The position numbers and the translations under genes are program-made. A stretch of 64,000 nucleotides of DNA, taken from positions 306,271 through 370,270 of the forward strand of contig JACKLW010000008.1 in NCBI GenBank assembly GCA_024235715.1, written 5' to 3'. This DNA is from Accumulibacter sp. GTDB taxonomy: Bacteria > Pseudomonadota > Gammaproteobacteria > Burkholderiales > Rhodocyclaceae. The notes below the pieces were generated by a model. That model saw only the letters and a program-made list of their open reading frames with translations, made no database searches and was not told the DNA's origin. Below, piece after piece: positions 45,678 to 55,239 of the stretch (its first letter is position 1; the number at the start of each line of letters is the position of its first letter).

Positions 45678-46832
45678 GTGAATAGTCCTGTGGGAAAGCT
45701 CTCAGAAAGCAACGGCAAGCCTTTGGCCAGCGGATTCGTTGCACGAATCAAGCGGATCAACACACTGTTTCTGCTGACGCTTGTCATACCTACTCTGTTG
45801 TCAGTGCTCTACTTCGGGTTTATCGCATCCGACGTTTACATCTCCGAATCACGCTTCGTGGTCCGCAGCCCGGAAAGACAAACAGCGTCCCCGCTGGGAA
45901 TGCTGTTGAAAGGCTCAGGCTTTTCCCGTGCGCAGGATGATACCTATACCGTGCAGGATTTCATGCTCTCACGCGACGCCCTGCACGCGCTTGATGAGAA
46001 GCTTGGCCTGAAACAGGCCTTTTCCAGCGACGCTGTGGACATCTTCAGCCGTTTTGCGGGACTAGACTGGGATGACAGCTTCGAAGCATTGCACCTCTAC
46101 TACCAGAACAAGGTCGAGATCCAGCTTGATGCCGCGTCGTCAATCACCACGCTCCGCGTACGGAGCTTCACCGGAGACGATTCGTTTCAGATCAACGAGT
46201 ACCTGCTCGGCATGGCGGAGACTCTTATCAACCAGCTTAACGAGCGTGGTCGGCAAGACATGATACGCTTTGCCGCGGGTGAAGTGGCAGCAGCCGAGGA
46301 TAAAGCGAAAGCGGCTGCGCTGGCTCTCTCCGCCTACCGCAATCAAACGAATGTGATAGACCCGGAACGTCAATCGACGATTCAATTGCAACAGATCGCC
46401 AAACTCCAGGACGAATTGATCGCCACGCAGGCGCAACTCTCTCAACTGCAGACTTTCGCCAAGAACAACCCGCAGATCCCATCATTGCAGCAAATGGTTA
46501 GAAATCTGCAGCAGGAAATCGCTGCGGAAACGGGCCGCGTTGCGGGCGGTAACCGCTCCTTGGCCAACAAAGCCGCCGAATACCAGCGCCTTGCGCTGGA
46601 TCGTGAGTTCGCCGACAAGCAACTTGGCAGCGCCTTCGCCTCCCTCGAGCAAGCGCGTAGCGAAGCGCAGCGCCAACAGCTCTACCTTGAGCGGATCGTT
46701 CAGCCCAGCAAACCCGACATCGCGATGGAACCTCGGCGGATTCGTGGCGTCCTGTCTACCGTCGTGATCGGCCTCATCGCGTGGGGTATTCTTTCCATGC
46801 TCATAGCTGGAGTCAAGGAACATCAGGACTGA
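45678..46832 (+). CDS. kpsE: Capsule export inner-membrane protein KpsE (PCP family)
   Basis: A 384-residue polysaccharide co-polymerase-type protein that links the KpsMT transporter to the outer-membrane channel. One membrane helix lies near the N terminus (LFLLTLVIPTLLSVLYFGFI), followed by the periplasmic SDVYISESRFVVRSPE motif shared by KpsE, BexC and CtrB. A long coiled coil covers about residues 200-350, and a second helix ends the protein (VLSTVVIGLIAWGILSMLI). The start is GTG at 45678 with GGAAG a few bases upstream; this gives almost the same length as E. coli KpsE. It is two bases before kpsM. Confidence 0.92.
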   Translation: MNSPVGKLSESNGKPLASGFVARIKRINTLFLLTLVIPTLLSVLYFGFIASDVYISESRFVVRSPERQTASPLGMLLKGSGFSRAQDDTYTVQDFMLSRDALHALDEKLGLKQAFSSDAVDIFSRFAGLDWDDSFEALHLYYQNKVEIQLDAASSITTLRVRSFTGDDSFQINEYLLGMAETLINQLNERGRQDMIRFAAGEVAAAEDKAKAAALALSAYRNQTNVIDPERQSTIQLQQIAKLQDELIATQAQLSQLQTFAKNNPQIPSLQQMVRNLQQEIAAETGRVAGGNRSLANKAAEYQRLALDREFADKQLGSAFASLEQARSEAQRQQLYLERIVQPSKPDIAMEPRRIRGVLSTVVIGLIAWGILSMLIAGVKEHQD

Positions 46833-46834
46833 CG

Positions 46835-47632
46835 ATGGCGATGGACGGCTCCACCCCTTTGCGTCGTTCTCTGGTGATTCAGTCGCGAGTCATCGCTGCC
46901 TTGCTCATGCGTGAGGTGCTTACACGCTATGGGCGTCACAACATTGGCTTTCTCTGGCTCTTCGTCGAGCCAATGATCTTCACCCTCGGCGTCACGGCAT
47001 TTTGGTCACTCGCAAAAGGCACCCACGGAAGCGGGCTGCCAATCGTCGCCTTCGCGGTCACTGGCTATTCCGCAGTCCTGCTCTGGCGCAACATGCCCAG
47101 CCGCTGCTGCAACGCAATCGAGCCAAATCTGTCGTTGATGTATCACCGGCACGTGAAAATCATCGACATTTTTGCTGCACGCCTGTTACTGGAGATTCTC
47201 GGCGCCACGACCTCCTTCGTCACACTCCTCCTTGTCTTTGGCGCAATTGGCTGGATGCACGCACCCGAGGACATCTTCAAGGTCGTGCTCGGCTGGGTGA
47301 TGCTTGCCTGGTTCGGTGCAGCCCTGGCCTTGTTGATTGGTGCCCTGTCCACCCGCTCGGAACTCGTGGAAAAAATCTGGCACCCAATGTCCTACCTGCT
47401 GTTTCCCATGTCTGGCGCAGTGTTCATGGTTGACTGGCTCCCACCAATCGCACAAAAAGCGGTACTCCTGCTACCGATGGTGCACGGTGTAGAGATACTC
47501 CGGGAAGGCTATTTTGGCTCCATTGTACGTGCCCACTATGACCTGCCCTACATGGCACTCTGTTGCCTTCTCCTGACTCTCGTTGGGCTCGCTTTGGAGC
47601 GAGCGTGCTCGCGCGAGGTAATTCCCGAATGA
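46835..47632 (+). CDS. kpsM: Capsule polysaccharide ABC transporter permease KpsM
   Basis: The membrane subunit of the ABC-2 type exporter that moves lipid-linked capsule polymer across the inner membrane. The 265-residue protein has a cytosolic start with [20 protein letters not shown], typical of KpsM/Wzm, followed by six hydrophobic helices. The conserved region [18 protein letters not shown] lies in the fifth helix and loop. ATG at 46835 follows AGGA by seven bases; an in-frame start at 46781 would lie within kpsE. It overlaps kpsT by the ATGA sequence. Confidence 0.94.
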   Translation: MAMDGSTPLRRSLVIQSRVIAALLMREVLTRYGRHNIGFLWLFVEPMIFTLGVTAFWSLAKGTHGSGLPIVAFAVTGYSAVLLWRNMPSRCCNAIEPNLSLMYHRHVKIIDIFAARLLLEILGATTSFVTLLLVFGAIGWMHAPEDIFKVVLGWVMLAWFGAALALLIGALSTRSELVEKIWHPMSYLLFPMSGAVFMVDWLPPIAQKAVLLLPMVHGVEILREGYFGSIVRAHYDLPYMALCCLLLTLVGLALERACSREVIPE

Positions 47633-48279
47633 TAGAGCTGGACAACGTTGTCAAGCGCTACTCCACCCGTCACGGCAGCAATACCGTCCTTGATGGCGTC
47701 ACTTTTCAGGTGAAGCCCGGCGAAAAGATGGGCATCCTCGGTCGCAATGGCGCCGGGAAATCGACCCTGATTCGCCTCATCAGCGGTGCCGAAAGGCCAA
47801 GCAGCGGCAGCATCACCCGCGGCATGAGCGTTTCCTGGCCACTGGCGTTTGGCGGCGCTTTTCAGGGTAGTCTCACCGGACTCGATAATCTTCGCTTCAT
47901 TTGCCGTGTCTACGGCGCCAGCATCGACGACAGAATCCCTTACGTACAGGAATTTTCCGAGCTTGGCAAGTACCTGCGCGAACCAGTCAAAACCTATTCA
48001 GCAGGCATGCGCGCGCGCCTTGCATTTGCAATTTCCATGGTTATCGAATTTGATTGCTTTCTGATTGATGAAATCATTGCCGTCGGCGACAGTCGCTTCC
48101 ATGAGAAATGCCGCCATGAGCTCTTCGAGAAGCGTCGGGATCGCGCGATGATAATCGTTTCGCACCACCCCGGGGAAATTCGCGCCCACTGCGAGACGAT
48201 TCTGGTACTGGATCATGGCCGCGTTGAGAAATTTGACCACATAGACGAGGCGTATGACTACTACTCCAACCAAGGCTGA
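47629..48279 (+). CDS. kpsT: Capsule polysaccharide ABC transporter ATPase KpsT
   Basis: The ATP-binding subunit that pairs with KpsM. Walker A is [10 protein letters not shown], the signature loop reads [13 protein letters not shown] in the form usual for KpsT/Wzt and not LSGGQ, Walker B is [12 protein letters not shown], and the H-loop is IIVSHH. The protein is 216 residues and has no C-terminal carbohydrate-binding domain of the Wzt kind. This points to a group 2 capsule mechanism, in which the lipid end rather than a modified sugar end is recognised. ATG at 47629 overlaps the kpsM stop. Confidence 0.95.
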   Translation: MIELDNVVKRYSTRHGSNTVLDGVTFQVKPGEKMGILGRNGAGKSTLIRLISGAERPSSGSITRGMSVSWPLAFGGAFQGSLTGLDNLRFICRVYGASIDDRIPYVQEFSELGKYLREPVKTYSAGMRARLAFAISMVIEFDCFLIDEIIAVGDSRFHEKCRHELFEKRRDRAMIIVSHHPGEIRAHCETILVLDHGRVEKFDHIDEAYDYYSNQG

Positions 48280-49789
48280 GAAGAGCAGGATCCTCCTGGA
48301 TCTCAAGCCGGCTCTCGATGGCTACGCCGGAATACCACAGGAAACGCGGCTGCTCTTCCGTGGCCTACGTTCCATGGATAGTTGCGACGTCGAAGGCCTG
48401 ATTCAGCATGGCGCGCGAAAGCTCCGCTCTGCCGTCCCGCCAAGAGGAAAGCAACTGCCGGCTTCAAAACAAATAAACCGACTATCACGAGTCGTCGTTT
48501 CACTGTACGAGAAACCTTACAGCAGCGTCTATGACACGGTCGTTGACGCCATCGACCACTATTTCTCGCGCTCACTGCTTCGAGGCCGCGCGCTCATCGG
48601 ACTCTCCATCCATCCCGGCGTATTCGAATCGGCGCTGTTCGACGATTTCATCTGGCGCACATTCTTCAACAAGACGCTGACACCACGCGACAAGGAACTG
48701 GTCACTTCAGCACGTTACCGAGTACTCAATACGCCGAGGCGGCTGCTTCATCGGGTGGGGCTTGCCGGAATCAAGTATTCGTCGACCCCAAGATACGTAA
48801 AGCTGGACACTCGCGGATTCGATTACTTCCTTGCGCAAACACCATTCCCTGCGAGAGTTTCGCGCGGAACGCGAATGATCGTTCGCTATCACGACGCGGT
48901 TCCCATCTTGCTTCCGCATACGATCAACGACAAGGCTTTTCACCAAGCTTCGCATTTCTACGCGCTGCAACAGAACGTTAGGTCGCGCGCATGGTTTTCC
49001 TGCGTATCCGAGGCTACTCGCCACGACCTGCTGAAGATATTCCCCGAGGTGGAATCCAGATCATCGGTCATTCATAACATCGTCTCTGCCGAATACTTCG
49101 AAGACGACACGCCCAAAGGGCTGATCGTTCAAATCGTCGGCAACCGCCTGGCCAGCGTCGACGAGTTCGAGACCAACATCGGCGGCATCCGATTCGACGA
49201 CAAAGGGAGTCAAGGGCAGGGATTTGATTACCTGTTGATGGTCTCGACTCTTGAACCGCGCAAGAACCACATGCTTCTGCTGAGCGCATGGGAAAAGTTG
49301 AAATACACTTCCATGCCAGACCTGAAACTGGTTGTTGTCGGCAGCGCCGGCTGGGATAGCGCATCAATTCTGCGTGGCTTCAAACCTTGGGCGGAGCGCA
49401 GCGATCTCTTCTACCTCAACAATGTGCCGTCAGCGGAACTGCGTGTTCTTTACAAGCACGCTGCCGCGACCGTTTGTCCAAGCGTCGCAGAGGGATTTGA
49501 TTATTCTGGTGTAGAGGCCATGCGCAGTGGTGGGCTAGTGATCTCTTCCGACATTCCCGTTCATCGGGAGATATACCAGAATGCTTCCGAGTATTTTTCT
49601 CCATATTCAACCGACGATGCCTTCATGGCGATCCGTCGGGTCCTCTCGAAAGACAGCGCATCACTTCGCGAGCGCTTGCGGGCCGAAGGGCGAAAGGTAT
49701 CGGAAAACTACACACCACGAAGCATATTGCCGAAGTGGCAGGAGTTCTTTAGGAAGCAGAACGAAATTCAGAGCGGATCGTCTGCGTGA
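48254..49789 (+). CDS. GT4-family glycosyltransferase
   Basis: A 511-residue GT-B glycosyltransferase. The N-terminal domain starts [19 protein letters not shown], a motif common to group 1 transferases. The C-terminal nucleotide-sugar domain is clearer: [45 protein letters not shown], then [19 protein letters not shown], which holds the E-x7-E type motif, and [19 protein letters not shown] lies just before the ATG, which overlaps the kpsT end by 26 bases. Its place straight after the exporter genes suggests it builds the capsule chain. Donor and linkage are unknown. Confidence 0.88.
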   Translation: MTTTPTKAEKSRILLDLKPALDGYAGIPQETRLLFRGLRSMDSCDVEGLIQHGARKLRSAVPPRGKQLPASKQINRLSRVVVSLYEKPYSSVYDTVVDAIDHYFSRSLLRGRALIGLSIHPGVFESALFDDFIWRTFFNKTLTPRDKELVTSARYRVLNTPRRLLHRVGLAGIKYSSTPRYVKLDTRGFDYFLAQTPFPARVSRGTRMIVRYHDAVPILLPHTINDKAFHQASHFYALQQNVRSRAWFSCVSEATRHDLLKIFPEVESRSSVIHNIVSAEYFEDDTPKGLIVQIVGNRLASVDEFETNIGGIRFDDKGSQGQGFDYLLMVSTLEPRKNHMLLLSAWEKLKYTSMPDLKLVVVGSAGWDSASILRGFKPWAERSDLFYLNNVPSAELRVLYKHAAATVCPSVAEGFDYSGVEAMRSGGLVISSDIPVHREIYQNASEYFSPYSTDDAFMAIRRVLSKDSASLRERLRAEGRKVSENYTPRSILPKWQEFFRKQNEIQSGSSA

Positions 49790-49820
49790 GTCCGGCGGCC
49801 GTTGATAACTGGAGAGAATC

Positions 49821-51953
49821 GTGAAAACTGTAATAACCTGCGGTCACCCGTACTCGGGTTTCCAACTGGCGTACGAAGCTCAAGCGCAGGCGGGCCTCGC
49901 GTGCGCGCAACCATCTCGGCGCGAGGCGATATCGATCGAGGGACTGCATGAAAAGATCTTCAGGGGGCACGACCTCGACCCACAGGGCTTGAGTGTCATG
50001 ACTGCTCTTGCACCCGGAAGGATCTGGCAGGACTTGAGTGTCGATTTGTTTATCGGGAATATTGAACAGGGCGACTGGGGCTGGGCCGATGCGAGAAGTG
50101 TCTGGCTGCTGAACTTCTGGAGCGAACTGGAGCCTCGCGCGCGGTTTGTACTGGCCTACTCGGCTCCAGAGTACGCGATCGGCCACGCACTGCGCACGCA
50201 GGCAGTCGGCGCGAATGACATAGACGGGATCCTGGCTAGCTGGGTTGCGTATCACTCCGAAATGCTGAGCTTCTACAACCGCAACGCGGACCGCTGCTTG
50301 CTGGTCAATGTAGCGACATTGCTCCGCAGCACCGGGCCGTTCATAGAAGCTCTCAACAGCGCATTCAACCTCAAGCTCAGCCTCTCGTCCTCCGAGGGCT
50401 CGCTTGATCGGGCAGGCCTTTCCGCCGTCGCTGCGACGCTTGCGAAACGTCTGATTGAAGACAGCGCCGAGGTTAACTCGCTGTATAGCGAACTTGAAAG
50501 CACGGGCGACATTGCCGACCCTGACGCGCTCGCGTCCGGCATGGAAAAACAGCAAGCCATCGAGGAGTACCTCGCGCTTATTGCCAGGGTGGAGCACGAA
50601 AAGGCCGCAACAAAAAAGTGTGGCGAACGCGTGAACGAGCAGGGCGCCGAACTCGGCAAGCTGACGGCAGAATTGCAGGAGCAGGCAAAGCAGCTCGCAC
50701 AGACCGAAGATGAGCGCAACCAGTTGAAACAGCAGAGATCCGAGCTGACTGGCAAGCAAGAAGACCTCAAACGTCAACTGGATGAAGCGAAGCGCAGTCT
50801 GGAAAATGTGCGAGCCAAACTTGCGCAGGAGAACGAGAGCCTGCTGGGTCAGTTGCACCAGGCTCAGGAGGAACTCGAGGACCACTTCCTGCAAGTGCGG
50901 GAGTGCACTACTCAGAGGGCGGCAGAACAGGCCCGTGCCGAAACACTGATCCTCGCACGCGATGAGCAGGCCAAACTGGCAACCGACCGCCAGGTGCAGA
51001 TCCAGAAAATGACGCAGGCGCGCGACGAGCAGGCAAAATTGGCGACCGACCGCCAGGTGCAGATTCAGAAAATGACGCAGGCGCGCGACGAACAGGCAAA
51101 ACTGGCGACCGACCGCCAGGTGCAGATTCAGAAAATGACGCAGGCGCGCGACGAACAGGCAAAACTGGCGACCGACCGGCAAGCGCAAATCCAGAAGCTG
51201 ACCCAGGCACGCGACGAACAGGCAAAACTGGCGACCGACCGCCAAGCGCAAATCCAGAAGCTGACCCAGACTCAGAGCGAGCACGAAAGCCTGAAGAAGC
51301 AGTATTCAGACCTCAGGGCGAAGCACGCTGCCCTGGAGTCCCGGCTGAAGGATGCCGAATCCGCCGGCTCCAGGAAGCTCGCCGAACTTGACAAGGAAAA
51401 CGAAATACTCCTCCTTCAGTTGCATCAAGTGCAGGAAGAACTCGAGCACTACTTTCAGCAATCGCAGGAGCTTCCGGTCGCGAGCCAAGCTTCTCCAGTC
51501 GATTCGTCGGATCTCGTCAGCCGCTTCTGGCAACAGCACCCACCGCGGGAAGTCGTGATTGACTTCCGCGACGAAATCGACGGAGACAACTGGTACTATG
51601 CAGAACACGACGGTCGCTGGGCAGGCCCTGACCTTGTCAGCACACTGAGACTGCCAACCCTCAAGGGGCGACGATGCGAGTTCTCCCTCGACGTTGTTGA
51701 CGCCATGGAGCCCGAAATTCTCGCCGGGATGACGGTCGCTCTGAATGGACAAACGTTCGAAACGACGTTGGATGGCGCGGAATATCCCGCCGTCGTGGCA
51801 GGCGAATTCGCCATTGGCGACCCAGAGCAACAACGTGTATGGGAGTTTCAGCTCTCCCTCCCCGGTACTGTCTCTCCTGTCCAGCGTGGATCTGAAGACC
51901 AGCGCCACCTGGGAGTTCGTGTCCGCTCGCTACGGCTGCGGGTTCTTGAATGA
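49821..51953 (+). CDS. Sulfotransferase-like protein with 21-residue coiled-coil repeats and C-terminal sandwich-like domain
   Basis: I do not recognise a named family for the whole 710-residue protein. The N terminus (about 1-185) resembles sulfotransferase-like P-loop proteins of glycan loci: TVITCGHPYSGFQLAYEA looks like a 5'-phosphosulfate loop, and RFVLAYSAPEYAI and NRNADRCLLVNVATLL fit that fold. Residues about 250-560 are coiled coil. They contain five tandem copies of a 21-residue unit (ARDEQAKLATDRQVQIQKMTQ type) at residues 379-483. Residues about 575-710 form a beta-rich domain that may bind sugar (DNWYYAEHDGRWAGPDL). It starts with GTG after GGAGAGAATC. The neighbours are a GT4 and an FkbM-like protein with the same repeat. 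Confidence 0.75.
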   Translation: MKTVITCGHPYSGFQLAYEAQAQAGLACAQPSRREAISIEGLHEKIFRGHDLDPQGLSVMTALAPGRIWQDLSVDLFIGNIEQGDWGWADARSVWLLNFWSELEPRARFVLAYSAPEYAIGHALRTQAVGANDIDGILASWVAYHSEMLSFYNRNADRCLLVNVATLLRSTGPFIEALNSAFNLKLSLSSSEGSLDRAGLSAVAATLAKRLIEDSAEVNSLYSELESTGDIADPDALASGMEKQQAIEEYLALIARVEHEKAATKKCGERVNEQGAELGKLTAELQEQAKQLAQTEDERNQLKQQRSELTGKQEDLKRQLDEAKRSLENVRAKLAQENESLLGQLHQAQEELEDHFLQVRECTTQRAAEQARAETLILARDEQAKLATDRQVQIQKMTQARDEQAKLATDRQVQIQKMTQARDEQAKLATDRQVQIQKMTQARDEQAKLATDRQAQIQKLTQARDEQAKLATDRQAQIQKLTQTQSEHESLKKQYSDLRAKHAALESRLKDAESAGSRKLAELDKENEILLLQLHQVQEELEHYFQQSQELPVASQASPVDSSDLVSRFWQQHPPREVVIDFRDEIDGDNWYYAEHDGRWAGPDLVSTLRLPTLKGRRCEFSLDVVDAMEPEILAGMTVALNGQTFETTLDGAEYPAVVAGEFAIGDPEQQRVWEFQLSLPGTVSPVQRGSEDQRHLGVRVRSLRLRVLE
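50955..51269 (+). repeat. Five tandem 63-bp coding repeats (21 residues, three heptads each)
   Basis: Five head-to-tail copies of a 63-base unit encode ARDEQAKLATDRQ-V/A-QIQK-M/L-TQ. Copies two to four are almost identical at base level, which points to recent duplication or ongoing recombination. The last two have Ala and Leu in place of Val and Met. The reading frame is kept, so copy number could change without breaking the gene. Confidence 0.95.
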
Positions 51954-51979
51954 AATGATCGCTCTCGACCGAGATCTGA

Positions 51980-53587
51980 ATGCAGAAAACCTTTTCATTT
52001 CCCGACTGGCTTGACTACCTGCGCCGCCTGATGCCGATTTCAGGCCTGGTTCACGTTGGTGCCGGTGCAGGCATGGACTCCGTTCGCTATGCCAAATGGT
52101 CCGTCCCTCGTGCTGCGCTAATTGAAGCAGACGACGCGCTGGCAAACAAACTTGCGGTGGCGATCAAGGACTACCCCACTTGGTCCTCGCATGCTGCCTT
52201 CCTCGGCGACAAGGAAGGCGAAAGCACCTTCTATCTCGCCTCACACGCCAACGAAAGCGGCGCCCTCAAGCCGGAAGATCTGGGAAGAATCTGGCGAAAT
52301 CTGCGGACCGTGGAGGAACGCGCCCTAAGAACGTCGACCCTCGACGCCATGCTTGGCGAGCTTGACACCACTGAACCCATCAACTGGGGAGTCATCGACT
52401 GCCTTCCAGCCCTGCCAGTACTGCGCGGTGCGGATGGCTTTCTTGCACAGGCCGATATCATCGTCGCCAGAGTCGTTCTCGATGAAACGCTACTATCGGA
52501 CCAGGGGTGCGGAAAATCCGAAGTTGACCGATTTCTGGAAACATGCGGCTACCGGTGCGTCGCATCAGAAGAAGAACACCAGCCAGCGCTCGGGAGAGCA
52601 GTTTATCTCAGAGACTGGAAAGCCCTGTTCGCCACCACTTGCGCGACACAGAGGAAGCTTGCCTTCGACCAGGAAGCGCAGATCAAGCAACACAGCCAGG
52701 CACATGACGAACTAAGCAAGCTTGCCACCGACCGCTTGGTGCAGGTCGAGAAGCTCTCTCAAGCATGCGAAGAGCAGAGCAAGCGGGTAGCGGACGCACA
52801 CACGCAGGTCGCGCAACTGACCCAGGCGCGGGACGAACAGGCCAAGCTCGCTGCCGACCGACAGGCACAGGTCCAGAAACTCACACAAGTACGCGACGAA
52901 CAGGCGAAGCAGGTCGCCGACGCGCACGCGCAAGTCGAGCAACTGACCCAGGCACGGGACGAACAGGCCAAGCTCGCCGCCGACCGACAGGCACAGGTCC
53001 AGAAACTCATCCAAGCGAGCGATGAACAGACCAGGCAGGTCTCGGACTTCCACGCGCAAGTCTCGCAACTGACCCAGGCACGGGACGAACAGGCCAAGCT
53101 CGCTGCTGACCGACAGGCACAGGTCCAGAAACTCACACAAGTACGCGACGAACAGGCGAAGCAGGTTGCCGATGCGCACGCGCAAGTCGCGCAACTGACC
53201 CAGGCGCACGACGAACAGGCCAAGCTCGCTGCCGACCGACAGGCACAGGTCCAGAAGCTCGCGCAAGTACGCGACGAACAGACCAGGCAGGTTGCCGATG
53301 CGCACGCGCAAGTCCAGCAACTGACCCAGGCACGGGACGAACAGGCCAAGCTTGCCGCCGAGCGGCAGACGCAGATCGAGGCATTGACGCATGCACGTGA
53401 CGAGCAAGCGAAACTGGTAACCGAACAACAACGCCAGCTAGACGAGGCGAGGCTTAAGCTTGAACAGATGGAAGTGCAAAACAGTGCTTTCGCCACACAC
53501 CAAACCCTGCTCCGGGACGAACTTGTCAGGGCGGAGGCGCAGATAGACCTGATCAAGGACGTCCTGCTCCGGGAGCCCGGCTTGTGA
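51980..53587 (+). CDS. FkbM-like methyltransferase domain fused to 21-residue coiled-coil repeats
   Basis: A 535-residue protein. Residues about 1-215 resemble FkbM-type methyltransferases: LVHVGAGAGMDSVRYAKW replaces the usual S-adenosylmethionine loop, IEADDALANKL follows, and RTSTLDAMLGELDTTEPINW matches the late FkbM motif. The usual acidic D-x-x-G-x-E motif is weak (GVIDCLPALPVLRG), so activity is uncertain. Residues 241-492 are twelve 21-residue coiled-coil units, and the C-terminal tail continues the helix. The unit is the same kind as in the upstream gene. The ATG has GAGA upstream; the stop overlaps the next start (GTGA). A role in capsule synthesis is inferred from position. Confidence 0.77.
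   Translation: MQKTFSFPDWLDYLRRLMPISGLVHVGAGAGMDSVRYAKWSVPRAALIEADDALANKLAVAIKDYPTWSSHAAFLGDKEGESTFYLASHANESGALKPEDLGRIWRNLRTVEERALRTSTLDAMLGELDTTEPINWGVIDCLPALPVLRGADGFLAQADIIVARVVLDETLLSDQGCGKSEVDRFLETCGYRCVASEEEHQPALGRAVYLRDWKALFATTCATQRKLAFDQEAQIKQHSQAHDELSKLATDRLVQVEKLSQACEEQSKRVADAHTQVAQLTQARDEQAKLAADRQAQVQKLTQVRDEQAKQVADAHAQVEQLTQARDEQAKLAADRQAQVQKLIQASDEQTRQVSDFHAQVSQLTQARDEQAKLAADRQAQVQKLTQVRDEQAKQVADAHAQVAQLTQAHDEQAKLAADRQAQVQKLAQVRDEQTRQVADAHAQVQQLTQARDEQAKLAAERQTQIEALTHARDEQAKLVTEQQRQLDEARLKLEQMEVQNSAFATHQTLLRDELVRAEAQIDLIKDVLLREPGL
52700..53455 (+). repeat. Twelve tandem 63-bp coding repeats, partly alternating in two types
   Basis: Twelve 21-residue units run without a break. 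Units of the type ARDEQAKLAADRQAQVQKLTQ alternate with units of the type VRDEQAKQVADAHAQVEQLTQ, so the higher-order period is 126 bases. Ends are more diverged than the middle, the usual pattern for repeats homogenised by recombination. Confidence 0.93.
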
Positions 53588-55239
53588 AGAGAAAACAGCG
53601 TCGTGCCGCTCGCCGTGGGAAGGCGAAGGGCGTGCCCGTGACCACGGTAGCGCTCCCGAATTCCGACGAAAAGCTCTTGCCGGAACCGCCAGGCAGCTAC
53701 GACCAGTCCACGATTGAACACCTTGCACAAGCAGAGTCCGTTCCCTATGACGAAAATCTCCTGGAACGTGCGCGTACGCAATGGCAGTTCGGTGATTGGC
53801 GAAGCCTGGCACAACTTGAGCGCGACGTCCTGCAACACCACCCCGACCGTGCCAAGCTGGCCCTCCTGGCTGCCGCTGGGCACATGCAGCAAGGTGACGA
53901 TCAGGTCGCGCGGCACTACACCCGCCTGGCCCAGGACTGGGGGTGCAGCAAGCGACTGGTCAGCCAGATCCTGATCGCCGGAGTGCACAACACCCTCGGG
54001 CGTGCAGCTGCGGCAGCCGGCCAGGAACCCCGGGCACTCCGACATTTTCAAAGCGCGATCGCGACTGGCGCGCCCACGAGCGCGGTAGGGCTGCTGACCC
54101 GTGCGCGAGCCAATGAACAACTGGCACAGCTGGGCTTGCTCTCGCCGGCAGGGGTGTTACCTGACGGTGAGCCCAGCCCTGCGAAACGAGACTTCAGTCA
54201 CCCCAGCCCTTTGCGAGAACCGCCTTCCGCGATCGTGAAGTTGGTCGAGGCCTGTTTCACCGCCGATGACCTGTTGGAAGCAATTGACCGTACCGTCGAG
54301 CGGAGCAACTTCAATGGCCAGGAGTCATTCTTCTTCTTCTTGCTGATCTCTGACCGACTTCGGACCCAGAAAGACAAGTTGACGGCGCTTCACTTCCTCA
54401 ATTCCGCGCGCGAACACCTCGCTGCCGTTAGCCAGCATCTTTGCGCCGTGTTGGCCAGGAGATTCATCGACTTGGGTCGCTCGGAGGATGCCACAGACAT
54501 CCTGGTGCAGTGTTCATTGTCGCGCATGGCGGAAGGCGATCTGAGCGATGGCGACCGAAAAGCACTGGAGTCTTCCTACAAGAAGGCGCGAACCGAACGA
54601 ATGGCAATGACCGAGCATGGTCACGAAGTCTTGCTCGCGTACTTGCGTCAGCATCTGGCGCCGTTAACAGACGCTCTCAAAGGCAACAAACCTGTTCTCA
54701 TAGAAATCGGCACAACCCGAGAAAATGTCCCGGGACAGGGATCAACGCGAAAGATCGCCGAGTTCTGCAAGGAAAATGCGCTTCATTTCATTACCGTCGA
54801 CATGGACCCGCACAATACCCGTCTCGCCGAGAACATGTTTCGCGAGATGCAGACGACATTCGAGGCCGTTAACATGAAGGGTGAAGACTACTTATGCGAT
54901 TACTCCGGGAGTTTTGACATCGTCTTTCTTGATGCTTACGACTTCGACCACGGCAAGCACAGCAAATTGCGGCAAAGCCGCTACGTAAAATTCCTGGGTG
55001 CCCCGGTAGACGACCGCGAGTGTCACAGAATGCACCTTGATTGCGCCAGAGCGGTCGCCGAGAAGCTCTCTAGAAGAGGGCTGGTGTGTATCGATGACAC
55101 GTGGCTGGAAGATGGGCAATGGACTGCGAAAGGCACGCTCGCCATGCCATATCTCATCGAGAACGGATTCCGCATCCTTGATGTGCGAAACCGGGCCGCA
55201 CTGCTGGACCGTGGTTGCGAGGCCTCCGTTGAATCCTAG
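53584..55239 (+). CDS. TPR-like protein with C-terminal class I methyltransferase domain
   Basis: A 551-residue protein that starts with GTG overlapping the previous stop by four bases. The first 20 residues are strongly basic. Residues about 55-180 look like TPR or other helical repeats (ERARTQWQFGDWRSLAQLER, AAAGHMQQGDDQVARHYTRL). Residues about 365-540 form a Rossmann-type methyltransferase-like domain with KPVLIEIGTTREN, FITVDMDPHN, SFDIVFLDAYDFDHG and RGLVCIDDTWLEDGQW. The DAYDFDHG motif could bind metal, as in class I O-methyltransferases of glycan loci. No named family is recognised. Modification of a capsule sugar or lipid is the likely role by position. Confidence 0.72.
   Translation: MKRKQRRAARRGKAKGVPVTTVALPNSDEKLLPEPPGSYDQSTIEHLAQAESVPYDENLLERARTQWQFGDWRSLAQLERDVLQHHPDRAKLALLAAAGHMQQGDDQVARHYTRLAQDWGCSKRLVSQILIAGVHNTLGRAAAAAGQEPRALRHFQSAIATGAPTSAVGLLTRARANEQLAQLGLLSPAGVLPDGEPSPAKRDFSHPSPLREPPSAIVKLVEACFTADDLLEAIDRTVERSNFNGQESFFFFLLISDRLRTQKDKLTALHFLNSAREHLAAVSQHLCAVLARRFIDLGRSEDATDILVQCSLSRMAEGDLSDGDRKALESSYKKARTERMAMTEHGHEVLLAYLRQHLAPLTDALKGNKPVLIEIGTTRENVPGQGSTRKIAEFCKENALHFITVDMDPHNTRLAENMFREMQTTFEAVNMKGEDYLCDYSGSFDIVFLDAYDFDHGKHSKLRQSRYVKFLGAPVDDRECHRMHLDCARAVAEKLSRRGLVCIDDTWLEDGQWTAKGTLAMPYLIENGFRILDVRNRAALLDRGCEASVES

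Noticed and set aside
49749-51284. Minus-strand frame with strong Leu/Arg repeats opposite the coiled-coil gene
   Set aside because: It is the antisense reading of the 63-bp repeats, and the plus-strand protein has real domains on both sides of the repeat.
50955-53455. Regular 63-bp repeats that could be taken for a CRISPR or minisatellite array
   Set aside because: The units follow one another without spacers, are not palindromic, and keep one reading frame that encodes heptad coiled coil.
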